Part shown: piece by piece, positions 1 to 6,747 of the stretch
How positions within the stretch are numbered: the first letter of the stretch is position 1
How the letters are laid out: each line of letters begins with the position of its first letter
Assembly: GCA_036555665.1 (NCBI GenBank)
Contig: DATBKW010000192.1
Location: 1-29,532, forward strand
Direction: 5' to 3'
DNA from: JAOPZW01 sp036555665
GTDB taxonomy: Bacteria > Actinomycetota > Thermoleophilia > Solirubrobacterales > Solirubrobacteraceae
DNA length: 29,532 nucleotides
The notes under the pieces: generated by a model
The model's input: only the letters and a program-made list of their open reading frames with translations
Told to the model about the DNA's origin: nothing
Databases searched by the model: none
Made by a program: the position numbers and the translations under genes

Positions 1-2
1 AC

Positions 3-437
3 GGCCTCGGCCAGCGCGGGCACTCGTGGGGCGCGCCGGACTGGAAGCGCATCGAGCTCGCGCGCTCGGTCTCGGCGTGGCTGGGCGACGACCTCGCGAT
101 CTCTCTCACCGCCATCCGTCCCGCGGGCAAGCACGAGCACGCCGACGAAGCGCTCGCCGCGGCGATCATCGAGCGCGGCGAGGACGGCGAGCCGCACGCG
201 GTCGACGTCGCCGAGCCGCGCCTGTCGACGACCTACGACGACGGCGGCCGCCAGCGTCACGCCGGCCTGGAGCTGTGGGTCGACGAGGAGGGCTTCCCGC
301 GCCGCGCCGCCGGCGAGGTGGCGTGCGGGACGTCGCTAGACCTCGGAGCGCTGCGCCTTGACTGCGCCTTCTTCCGCTGGCGGATGGAGGGTCGCGAGGG
401 CGTCGGGCGCTACGACGTTCTCCGCAAGCGCGACTAG
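3..437 (+). CDS. C-terminal part of a lipocalin-like protein (possibly DUF7064/DUF7065-like)
   Basis: An open frame enters from the left edge and ends at TAG 435-437; the start lies outside the window, so only the last 144 residues are seen. The visible part begins GLGQRGHSWGAPDW, a G-x-G-x-R-x-H-S-W-G pattern I associate with DUF7064/DUF7065 (carotenoid-hydratase or lipocalin-like barrel) proteins. The rest alternates short beta-like stretches (LAISLTAIRP, RHAGLELWVDEEGFP, LRLDCAFFRWRMEG) and ends RYDVLRKRD. Coding character is good: third positions are nearly all G or C, and the protein is balanced in composition, unlike the Arg/Pro-rich frame overlapping it at 26-361. The family name is from memory of the motif and should be treated as tentative; the existence of the gene is fairly sure. 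Confidence 0.65.
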   Translation, partial: GLGQRGHSWGAPDWKRIELARSVSAWLGDDLAISLTAIRPAGKHEHADEALAAAIIERGEDGEPHAVDVAEPRLSTTYDDGGRQRHAGLELWVDEEGFPRRAAGEVACGTSLDLGALRLDCAFFRWRMEGREGVGRYDVLRKRD

Positions 438-455
438 CGCGCCCAGCGCACGCGT

Positions 456-483
456 GGCCGGCTCAGGTGTGGCGGGGCCGGCC
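456..483. terminator. Possible bidirectional hairpin between convergent genes
   Basis: GGCCGGC at 456-462 can pair with GCCGGCC at 477-483 across a 14-nt loop, in the 48-nt gap between two convergent genes. There is no T tract on either side, so this is only a candidate. Confidence 0.25.
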
Positions 484-485
484 GA

Positions 486-941
486 TCAGTTGTCGCACCC
501 CAAGCGGTCCCACATGTAGAGGTCCAGGCACTCGCCCGCCAGCTCGCACGAGCGCTCGCGCGAGAGGAAAGGCAGGACCGTGTCGAGCGCCTGCTCCTCG
601 GGCACGCCGGCATCGAAGGCCTCCTCGCCGCGGAAGCCCGCCGCGATCTTCAGCGCTTCGCGACGGTTCTCACCCAGCGACGAGAACGCGTTGACCAGGA
701 ACTCGCGGTTGGCGATCGGGTGGCCCACCTCGAGCGACGCGTGCCAGGCGGCGAGCATCGAGAGGTCGTGCTCGTCGAGGTCCGCGACGGCCTTGACGTA
801 ATGCGATTCGAGCTCCTCCTCGGGGATCTCGTCGACCCATGCGCGCACGAGCTCGCCCAGAAGCTGGCGGCGAGCCTCCCGTCCGACGGACTCGGCGATC
901 ACACGAATCGCGTCCTGCGGTTCGATGAAGCAGAGCGGCAT
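486..941 (-). CDS. Hypothetical protein, 151 aa, helical and acidic
   Basis: I do not recognise this protein. From ATG 941 it reads MPLCFIEPQDAIRVIAE and continues as a mostly helical, acidic chain without signal peptide or membrane segment, ending in a Cys-containing tail (RERSCELAGECLDLYMWDRL). A longer version would need TTG at 974. I prefer ATG 941 because a TACCGT box sits 7 nt upstream of it (see 949-954), fitting the leaderless pattern seen repeatedly in this window, and because the extra residues (SDGVPTVPV) look unstructured. It is convergent with the partial gene on the left and lies 77 nt downstream of the sigma-factor gene on the same strand. Function unknown. Confidence 0.6.
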   Translation of the reverse strand: MPLCFIEPQDAIRVIAESVGREARRQLLGELVRAWVDEIPEEELESHYVKAVADLDEHDLSMLAAWHASLEVGHPIANREFLVNAFSSLGENRREALKIAAGFRGEEAFDAGVPEEQALDTVLPFLSRERSCELAGECLDLYMWDRLGCDN

Positions 942-948
942 GACGGGC

Positions 949-954
949 ACGGTA
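949..954 (-). promoter_or_regulatory. Candidate -10 box (TACCGT) for the 151-aa gene
   Basis: On the minus strand TACCGT is followed by 7 nt and then ATG 941, with no Shine-Dalgarno. The -35 region is weak. It fits a leaderless promoter. Confidence 0.35.
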
Positions 955-1018
955 GGCACCCCATCGGACGGCAAAGTCCCGATGGCCAGGCGGATTCCCG
1001 CACGTTGCGACGACGCCT

Positions 1019-2302
1019 TTACGGGCCCTCGAACCCAAACTCCCCGGCCGCCGAGCTCCCGGCGTGCGGAGCGGCGCCCGCCGAGGCCACGGTGGCGCGC
1101 GACGCGGTCGTAGAGATCGTCGCCGTGGTGGCCGGCGCGGCCTGCTGCTGCACCGCCGGAGCGCTCGCCCGTCGGCGCGCGCGGACGTGCGGCTTGGGCT
1201 GCGCCTTCGGCTTGGGCTTCGGCTTGGACTTCGACGCCGTCGGAGGCTGCGACGCCGGCTGCGGGCGCTGCCGGCGTGCGATCGGCACGGCCGCGAGGTC
1301 CTGCGCGTCGCGCGGCAGGATCACGCCGGGCGGCCGGTCGCCGGCCCGCATCGCGCCCTCCACGGCGAAGCCGCCGCCCGCGACCGCCGCCGCCGAGGCC
1401 GCGACGGCCGCCATCTTGCCCGCGGTGACGGTGTCGACGATGGCCTGCGCGCGCAGGAACGAGTTGGCGGCGCGCTCGTGCAGGTGCAGCGTGACCGTCT
1501 CGTACACGCGCACGAAGAAGCTACCGGTGTGCTCGGCGCCGCCCGCCGCGACGACCAGGCCGGTGGCGGGCAGGACGACCGACAGCGGCCGCGACGCGTC
1601 GTGCAGCCCGCGCACCGCCGCGCGGCAGCTCAGGCACTGGCGCAGGTGCGTGCGCAGCTCGACGGTCTGGGCCGCGTCGGCCTCGCCGTCGACGAAGGCC
1701 GAGAGCACCGGCGCCAGCCGTCGGCACTCGCGCCCGGACTCGATCCCCGCGTAGCGCTCCAGAAAGCTCTTGCGGCCCTCGGCCAACGAGCGGTTCACCT
1801 TCGTGTAGGTCCAGCCGGTGATCTCGCAGATCTGTTCGTAGGAAAACCCGAGCGCGCGCAGCCACAGCGCCCGGACCTCCTGGGGCTTGAGACCGTGCAG
1901 CGCCTCGGCCGACCGGGCGACGCGATCGGTGGCGAGCACGCGTTCCTCGGGTGAGTCCGTCGTGCGCGCCTCGAGCGAGTCGACGTCGAGCTCGTCGGAG
2001 CCGAGCATGCGCCGGCGCGAGCGGTTGATGGCGATCGCTTCATGCTTGACGACGGTATGCAGCCAGCCGGCGGCGCGCTCGGGGTCCAGGCGCGTGGCGT
2101 GGCGGATCAGGATCTCCAGACCGCGCTGGTAGGCGTCGTGGGCGTCGTCCGGGCACAGCGAGTAGCGCCGCGCGACGCGCAGCAGCGAGTCGGCCTGCGA
2201 GCCGATCAGCTCGAGAACCAAGCCCTCCGCCCGCTCGCGATCGGCGCAGCTGGACCGCTCGGGCGGGGCGATCTCGGAGGCTTGCGAGCCGCGCGCCGCC
2301 AT
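1019..2302 (-). CDS. ECF-type sigma factor fused to a zinc-finger anti-sigma domain and membrane tail
   Basis: A 427-aa protein. Sigma-70 region 2 lies at about residues 35-100 (DSLLRVARRYSL, AAGWLHTVVKHEA, INRSRRR), region 4 at about 130-182 (LKPQEVRALWLRALGFSYEQ, then ITGWTYTKVNRSLAEGRKSF as the HTH). A putative anti-sigma zinc finger (zf-HC2) follows at about 193-232 with C193, H219, C223 and C226 (HLRQCLSC). An Ala/Val/Gly-rich segment near 297-317 could cross the membrane, leaving a Lys/Pro and Ala/Thr-rich tail outside; the KPKPKPKAQPKP stretch comes from a hexanucleotide-like repeat near 1191-1232. Having sigma and inhibitor in one chain suggests release by proteolysis or a conformational signal, as inferred for ECF groups with C-terminal extensions. 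GAAGG lies 6 nt before the ATG. The target genes are unknown; a CCTATAGG palindrome at 2320-2327 lies just upstream. Confidence 0.88.
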   Translation of the reverse strand: MAARGSQASEIAPPERSSCADRERAEGLVLELIGSQADSLLRVARRYSLCPDDAHDAYQRGLEILIRHATRLDPERAAGWLHTVVKHEAIAINRSRRRMLGSDELDVDSLEARTTDSPEERVLATDRVARSAEALHGLKPQEVRALWLRALGFSYEQICEITGWTYTKVNRSLAEGRKSFLERYAGIESGRECRRLAPVLSAFVDGEADAAQTVELRTHLRQCLSCRAAVRGLHDASRPLSVVLPATGLVVAAGGAEHTGSFFVRVYETVTLHLHERAANSFLRAQAIVDTVTAGKMAAVAASAAAVAGGGFAVEGAMRAGDRPPGVILPRDAQDLAAVPIARRQRPQPASQPPTASKSKPKPKPKAQPKPHVRARRRASAPAVQQQAAPATTATISTTASRATVASAGAAPHAGSSAAGEFGFEGP

Positions 2303-2388
2303 CGTCGACCTTCGTAGCGCCTATAGGGCCACAACTCATCCCCTGGACGCCACCAAATCACCGCAAAATGCGGAAAGTCTCGCTTCGA

Positions 2389-2394
2389 TACCGT
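2389..2394 (+). promoter_or_regulatory. Candidate -10 box (TACCGT) for the DUF5996 gene
   Basis: TACCGT is followed by 6 nt and then ATG 2401, again without a Shine-Dalgarno. No good -35 is visible. It favours ATG 2401 over the in-frame ATG at 2368. Confidence 0.35.
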
Positions 2395-2400
2395 CCCGAC

Positions 2401-3324
2401 ATGGCGTCGAAATGGCCCGAGTTGGCGCGCTACGAGTCGTGGAGCGCGACGTGCGACACCCTGCACGGGCACACCCAGGTGCTCGGCAAGCTCGCGGCGG
2501 TGCTCTCGCCGCCCGAGCCGCAGCTCCAGCACGCCGCCCTGCGGCTGACCGCGCGCGGCTATGAGACGAACGCCCTCCCGGCCCCCGACGGGTCGGGCGC
2601 GTTCGTCGTCGCCCTCGACCTGGGGACCCACGAGGCGGTCGTCGAGCACAGCGACGGCCGCACGCAGCGTGTGGCGCTCACCCCCAACCGCTCGGTCGGC
2701 GCGGTCACGCGCGACGTGCTGCAGGCGGCCCGCAGCCTGGCGGGCACGATCGAGATCGACCCGACGCCGCAGGAGGTCTCCTGGACGGTGCCCCTCGACG
2801 AGGACGAGGAGCACGCGACCTACGACCCCTCCCAGACCGCGACCTACTTCGCCGCCGCGATCCGCGCCGCGCTGGTCCTCGCCGCGTTCCGCGCGCCCTA
2901 CCGGGGCCGCTCGACGCCGGTCAACGCGTGGTGGGGCTCGTTCGACCTGGCGGTCAACCTCTTCTCGGGCGAGCCCGCCGACCCGCCCTCGGACGACTTC
3001 ATCATGCGCAACGCGATGGACGCGCAGGAGGTCGCCGTCGGGTGGTGGCCCGGCGACGCGCGCTACGGCGGCGCGGCGTTCTACGCCTACGCGCACCCGG
3101 CCACCGACAGCTTCGCCGGCGCGACGCTCTCGCCGCCCGCCGCCCGCTGGGATGGCGAGCTCGGGCTCTACGTGCTCGACTGGGACGACGCCCGGGCGAC
3201 CGGCGACCCGCACGCCGTGGCGCTCGCCTTCGCACGGTCGGCCTTCGCCCATGCCTGCGCCGCGTGCGACTGGGACCCGGCGCTGCCCGCCAGCGCCGAG
3301 GGCACACCGCCGCCCGTGGCGTAG
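2401..3324 (+). CDS. DUF5996 family protein
   Basis: A 307-aa protein matching the DUF5996 layout as I remember it: N-terminal WPELARYESWSATCDTLHGH with an HTQVLGK stretch, a middle LRLTARGYETNALP segment, then HATYDPSQTATYF, the highly typical FRAPYRGRSTPVNAWWGSFD followed by LAVNLFSG, then VAVGWWPGDARYGGAAFYAY and a C-terminal HACAACDWDPALP. No signal peptide or membrane segment is visible, so it is probably cytoplasmic. The family has no established activity that I know of. An earlier in-frame ATG at 2368 would add MRKVSLRYRPD, which is outside the family's usual N-terminus, so ATG 2401 is preferred. It is divergent from the sigma/anti-sigma gene (98-nt gap) and its stop is 3 nt from that of the convergent MarR gene. 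Confidence 0.88.
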   Translation: MASKWPELARYESWSATCDTLHGHTQVLGKLAAVLSPPEPQLQHAALRLTARGYETNALPAPDGSGAFVVALDLGTHEAVVEHSDGRTQRVALTPNRSVGAVTRDVLQAARSLAGTIEIDPTPQEVSWTVPLDEDEEHATYDPSQTATYFAAAIRAALVLAAFRAPYRGRSTPVNAWWGSFDLAVNLFSGEPADPPSDDFIMRNAMDAQEVAVGWWPGDARYGGAAFYAYAHPATDSFAGATLSPPAARWDGELGLYVLDWDDARATGDPHAVALAFARSAFAHACAACDWDPALPASAEGTPPPVA

Positions 3325-3327
3325 GCC

Positions 3328-3753
3328 TCAGGCGTCGGCGACCCGCCGCAGGAGCGCGAGCGCCCGCACGAGCAGCTCGCGCTCGCGCTCGGCAAGCTCG
3401 CGGTCCAGCGTGCGGGTCAGCCAGTCCTCGCGCGCCGCGCGCGTGGACTGCAGCGTCTCCAACCCGGCCGGGGTGAGCTCGACGAAGGCGCGGCGCGCGT
3501 CGGCGGGGTCCGGGCGCCGCGACACGAGGCCCGCGTCCTCGAGCTCGCGGACGGTCTGGGCCATCGACTGCGGGCGCATGCGGTCGGCGGCGGCGAGATC
3601 GCTGATGCTCGCGGGACCCTCGCGATCGAGGCGGCCGAGCACCGCGAGCTGCCCGACCGGCGGGCCGGGCTCGGCGCGCAGCCGGCGCACGAGGCGGCCG
3701 ACCGTCTCGCGCAGCTCGTGGGCGACCTCCGCGGTGGTTGGCTGCGTAGCCAT
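3328..3753 (-). CDS. MarR-family transcriptional regulator
   Basis: A 141-aa winged-helix protein. After an N-terminal dimerisation helix, residues about 35-75 hold the MarR HTH (LAVLGRLDREGPASISDLAA, DRMRPQSMAQTVRELEDAGL) and about 78-95 the wing, with the usual D-x-R pattern (RRPDPADARRAFVELTPAG). C-terminal helices (REDWLTRTLDRELAERERE) complete the dimer interface. A TTG at 3786 would extend the frame into the operator, so ATG 3753 is taken; a TACACT box 8 nt upstream supports a leaderless transcript. It is divergent from a DHA2 exporter, the classical arrangement for a drug-responsive repressor that controls both itself and the pump. The shared palindromic operator is described at 3773-3810. 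The ligand cannot be told from the sequence. Confidence 0.93.
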   Translation of the reverse strand: MATQPTTAEVAHELRETVGRLVRRLRAEPGPPVGQLAVLGRLDREGPASISDLAAADRMRPQSMAQTVRELEDAGLVSRRPDPADARRAFVELTPAGLETLQSTRAAREDWLTRTLDRELAERERELLVRALALLRRVADA

Positions 3754-3761
3754 TCGGCGGG

Positions 3762-3767
3762 AGTGTA
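3762..3767 (-). promoter_or_regulatory. Candidate -10 box (TACACT) for the MarR gene
   Basis: TACACT on the minus strand is followed by 8 nt and ATG 3753. The corresponding -35 region falls inside the operator at 3773-3810, so a bound repressor should block it. Confidence 0.5.
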
Positions 3768-3772
3768 GCTCG

Positions 3773-3810
3773 CAATCGACAGGCAACCTGTACAGGCAAC
3801 CTGTAGATTG
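3773..3810. promoter_or_regulatory. Tandem palindromic operator between marR-type gene and exporter
   Basis: The 13-mer ACAGGCAACCTGT occurs twice without a gap, at 3779-3791 and 3792-3804. Each copy is an inverted repeat with 5-bp arms around CAA, and the junction CCTGTACAGG is a perfect 10-bp palindrome. Outside these, CAATC (3773-3777) and GATTG (3806-3810) are placed symmetrically, so the whole 38 bp is a near-perfect dyad centred between 3791 and 3792, broken only at the CAA spacers and one flanking base. It lies between the two divergent -10 boxes. This is the expected binding site for the MarR dimer, possibly two or three overlapping dimers. Confidence 0.8.
3804..3809 (+). promoter_or_regulatory. 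Candidate -10 box (TAGATT) for the exporter gene
   Basis: TAGATT overlaps the right edge of the operator and ends 9 nt before GTG 3819. If used, transcription would begin close to 3816-3819, making GTG 3819 the likely leaderless start. Confidence 0.4.
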
Positions 3811-3818
3811 TGGGAAGC

Positions 3819-5516
3819 GTGCGCTCCATCGACCCCGATCGCTACAAGTGGGTGGCGCTCTCCAACGCGACGCTCGCGGTCCTGCTGGCGACCCTGGACG
3901 CCTCGATCACGATCATCGCGATGCCCGACATCTTCCGGGGCATCCGGCTCGATCCGCTCATCCCGGCCAACTCCTTCTACCTGCTGTGGATGATCCTGGG
4001 CTACCTCGTGGTGACAAGCGTCCTGATCGTCAGCCTGGGGCGGCTGGGGGACATGGTCGGGCGCGTGCGGATCTACAACCTCGGCTTCGTCATCTACACG
4101 GTGGCCTCGCTGCTGCTGGCGGTGGACTGGATGCATGGCCGCGCCGGGGCGACCTTCCTCATCGTCTTTCGCATCGTGCAGGGCATCGGCGGCGCCTGCC
4201 TGCTGGCCAACGCGGCGGCGATCATCACCGACGCCTTCCCCGCCCACCAGCGCGGCATGGCGCTGGGCATCAACAACATCGTCGGTGTCAGCGGGATGTT
4301 CATCGGCCTGGTCCTCGGCGGCATCCTCGCGCCGATCGACTGGCGCCTGGTCTTCCTGATCTCGGTCCCCGTCGGCCTGTTCGGCACCGTCTGGGCCTAC
4401 GTCGCCCTGCGCGAGCTGAACACGCCGCGCCGCGCGCCGATCGACTGGGCCGGGAACCTGACCTTCGCCCTCGGGCTGATCCTCATCATGGTCGCCGTCA
4501 CCTACGGCATCCGCCCGGCCGGCGGCCACCCGGTCGGATGGGGCAGCCCGCGCGTGATCGCCCTGCTCACCGCCGCGCTCGCGAGCCTCGTCGCCTTCGT
4601 GTTCGTCGAACGCCACACGCGCGAGCCGATGTTCCGCCTGCCGCTCTTCCGCATCCGCGCCTTCACCTTCGGGACGCTGTCGACGTTCCTGTCGGCCGTC
4701 GCCCGCGGCGGGCTGATGTTCATGCTCATCATCTGGCTCCAGGGCATCTGGCTGCCCGAACACGGCTACGACTTCACCGAGACGCCGCTGTGGGCCGGCA
4801 TCTACATGCTGCCGCTGACCATCGGGATGCTGTGCGCGGGCCCCGCGTCGGGCTACCTGTCCGACCGCTTTGGCGCGCGGCCGTTCGCGACCGGCGGCAT
4901 GGTGCTGACCGCGGTCTCTTTCGGCCTGCTCCTGCTGCTGCCGACCGACTTCGCCTATCCGGTCTTCGGCGCCATCCTGGCCCTGGTCGGCGTCGGGATG
5001 GGCCTGTTCGCCTCGCCGAATCGCGCCGCGGTCATGAACAGCCTGCCCCGCGGCGACCGCGGCGTGGGCGGCGCCATGAACCAGACCTTCCAGAACTCCG
5101 CACAGGTCCTGTCGATCGGCATCTTCTTCACGCTGATGATCCTGGGGCTCTCCTCGACCCTGCCCGAGACGATGAGCGCGGGTCTGCAGGCGCACGGCGT
5201 CGCGCCGGCGACGGCCCATCACGCGGCGACGCTGCCGCCGGTGTCGATCCTCTTCGCCGCCTTCCTGGGCTACAACCCGATCCAGCACCTCCTCGGCCCG
5301 CACGTGCTGGCCGGGCTCTCGGCCCACGACCAGGCGGCGCTGACCGGCTCCTCGTTCTTCCCCACGCTGGTCTCCGGGCCGTTCCGCGACGGGCTTCACG
5401 CCGCCTTCCTGTTCGCCATCACCGCGTGCCTGATCGCGGCGGCGGCGTCGCTGCTGCGCGGCGGGCGCATGGTCCACGACGAGCTCGTGGAGTCGCCCCT
5501 GCCCGCCGCGCCCTGA
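3819..5516 (+). CDS. DHA2-family MFS drug exporter (14 TM)
   Basis: A 565-aa integral membrane protein with about 14 hydrophobic segments. Signatures of the DHA2 branch are the TM1 motif LLATLDASITIIAMPDI, motif A in the TM2-TM3 loop (GRLGDMVGRVR), the conserved Arg in TM4 (IVFRIVQGIGGACLLANAAA) and the antiporter motif C in TM5 (INNIVGVSGMFIGLVLGGIL); a second motif-A-like loop is GYLSDRFGARP. It should export a hydrophobic compound in exchange for protons. GTG 3810 is an alternative start, but it lies inside the operator and upstream of the transcription start predicted from TAGATT, so GTG 3819 is preferred. Control by the divergent MarR protein is strongly suggested by the shared operator. 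The substrate is unknown. Confidence 0.93.
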   Translation: MRSIDPDRYKWVALSNATLAVLLATLDASITIIAMPDIFRGIRLDPLIPANSFYLLWMILGYLVVTSVLIVSLGRLGDMVGRVRIYNLGFVIYTVASLLLAVDWMHGRAGATFLIVFRIVQGIGGACLLANAAAIITDAFPAHQRGMALGINNIVGVSGMFIGLVLGGILAPIDWRLVFLISVPVGLFGTVWAYVALRELNTPRRAPIDWAGNLTFALGLILIMVAVTYGIRPAGGHPVGWGSPRVIALLTAALASLVAFVFVERHTREPMFRLPLFRIRAFTFGTLSTFLSAVARGGLMFMLIIWLQGIWLPEHGYDFTETPLWAGIYMLPLTIGMLCAGPASGYLSDRFGARPFATGGMVLTAVSFGLLLLLPTDFAYPVFGAILALVGVGMGLFASPNRAAVMNSLPRGDRGVGGAMNQTFQNSAQVLSIGIFFTLMILGLSSTLPETMSAGLQAHGVAPATAHHAATLPPVSILFAAFLGYNPIQHLLGPHVLAGLSAHDQAALTGSSFFPTLVSGPFRDGLHAAFLFAITACLIAAAASLLRGGRMVHDELVESPLPAAP

Positions 5517-5523
5517 GCGCGGA

Positions 5524-5529
5524 TAGAGT
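5524..5529 (+). promoter_or_regulatory. Candidate -10 box (TAGAGT) for the signalling operon
   Basis: TAGAGT lies in the 22-nt gap after the exporter and ends 9 nt before ATG 5539, with no Shine-Dalgarno. The -35 is weak; read-through from the exporter is also possible. Confidence 0.35.
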
Positions 5530-5538
5530 CACGACGCG

Positions 5539-6747
5539 ATGGGGGCCCCGACCACCGCGCGCGGGAGTGGGTCGCGCGAGATCGCCACTGAGCCGGTTCG
5601 CGTGCTCCTCGTGGAGGACGACGACGGCGACGCGCTGCTGGTGGAGGACCTCCTCGCGCTCGCCGACGCCAACCTGCTCCTGACCCGCGCGCGGACGCTG
5701 GCCGAGGCCGAGGCGCTCACGCGCTCGCAGATTGTCGACTGCGTGCTGCTCGACCTCGCCCTGCCCGATGCGGCGGGGCTGTCGGGCCTGCACGGCCTGC
5801 GCGAGGGCGCGCGCGACGTGCCCGTGCTCGTGCTCACCGGGCTGGCGGACGAGGAGCGCGGGATCGAGGCGGTCGCCGCGGGCGCCCAGGACTACCTGGT
5901 CAAGGGCCGCGTCGACGGGCCGGCCCTCGTGCGCGCGATCCGCTACGCGGTCGAGCGCCGCCGTGCCGAGGAGGCACGGCGCGCCCTGGACGTCGCGCGC
6001 CTGCACGCCGCCGAGAACGCGCGCCTGGAGCGCGGGCTGCTGCCGCGGCCGCTCGTCGACGACCCGCACGTGCGCCTGACCACCTGCTACCGCCCCGGGC
6101 GGCGCCGCGCGCTGCTGGGCGGCGACTTCTACGACGCGGTGGAGGCCGAGGGCGGCGTCGTCCACGCGGTCATCGGCGATGTCTGCGGCCACGGGCCCGA
6201 CGAGGCCGCGCTCGGCGTCTGTTTGCGGATCGCGTGGCGGGCTCTCGTGCTCGCCGGCTGCCCGGCCGACCAGGTCCTTGCCAGCCTCGAGCGGCTCGTA
6301 CGCGCCGAGCGCCACGAGAGCCTGGTCTTCAGCACGCTGTGCATGGCGTCCGTGGCGCCCGACCGCCGCGCCGCGGAGCTGCGGATCGCCGGCCATCCCC
6401 CACCGATGCTCGTCGTCGATGGCCGCGCCGAGGCCCTCGACATCCCGCCCGGCGGCCCGCCGCTCGGCGTGCTGGACGACGTGCGATGGGCGCCGCGGAC
6501 GCTCGTGCTCCCCGAGGGCCCGTGGTCGCTGCTGCTGTACACCGACGGTCTCATCGAGGGACAGATCGACGACACGCCCGACCGCCTCGGCGCCGACCGC
6601 CTGGCCGAGAAGGCGACCGCGCTGCTCGCGGCCACAGGCGACGCCGCCGCCATGGTGCCGGCGCTGGTCGAGTACGCCGAGACACTGCACGGAGGGCCCC
6701 TGCCCGACGACGTGGGCGCGCTGCTCGTGACGTACCGGCCCGCATGA
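5539..6747 (+). CDS. Response regulator with PP2C (SpoIIE-type) phosphatase output
   Basis: A 402-aa cytoplasmic protein. A receiver domain at about 19-137 has the acidic pocket VEDDDGD (D27-D29), the phosphoacceptor D72 (VLLDLALPD), T100 and K122 (DYLVKGR). A helical linker (about 138-170) leads to a SpoIIE/RsbU-type PP2C domain with LLGGDFYDAV (194-199), VIGDVCGHGPDEA (213-223), an AGHPPPMLV segment and a C-terminal LLLYTDGLIEGQ. The metal-binding Asp residues are present, so it should be active. Such proteins dephosphorylate an anti-anti-sigma factor (STAS) when the receiver is phosphorylated, turning a stress or light signal into sigma-factor release. The stop overlaps the next start (ATGA), so translation is coupled to the kinase. 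No STAS or anti-sigma kinase gene is in the window, so the partner must lie elsewhere. Confidence 0.93.
   Translation: MGAPTTARGSGSREIATEPVRVLLVEDDDGDALLVEDLLALADANLLLTRARTLAEAEALTRSQIVDCVLLDLALPDAAGLSGLHGLREGARDVPVLVLTGLADEERGIEAVAAGAQDYLVKGRVDGPALVRAIRYAVERRRAEEARRALDVARLHAAENARLERGLLPRPLVDDPHVRLTTCYRPGRRRALLGGDFYDAVEAEGGVVHAVIGDVCGHGPDEAALGVCLRIAWRALVLAGCPADQVLASLERLVRAERHESLVFSTLCMASVAPDRRAAELRIAGHPPPMLVVDGRAEALDIPPGGPPLGVLDDVRWAPRTLVLPEGPWSLLLYTDGLIEGQIDDTPDRLGADRLAEKATALLAATGDAAAMVPALVEYAETLHGGPLPDDVGALLVTYRPA

Noticed and set aside
1191..1232. Short hexanucleotide-like repeat
   Set aside because: It encodes the KPKPKPKAQPKP linker of the sigma/anti-sigma protein and is not an independent repeat element.
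3417..5477. 686-aa minus-strand frame opposite the exporter
   Set aside because: Asp/Arg/Gln-rich low-complexity product, antisense to a well-supported membrane protein.
2561..5683. 1040-aa plus-strand open frame crossing three genes
   Set aside because: Arg/Pro/Ser-rich translation with no domain signal; a shadow of DUF5996, MarR and exporter coding in GC-rich DNA.
6234..6743. N-terminal extension of the histidine kinase
   Set aside because: It overlaps the phosphatase gene and is Arg/Pro-rich; the ATGA overlap start at 6744 gives a normal TM1.
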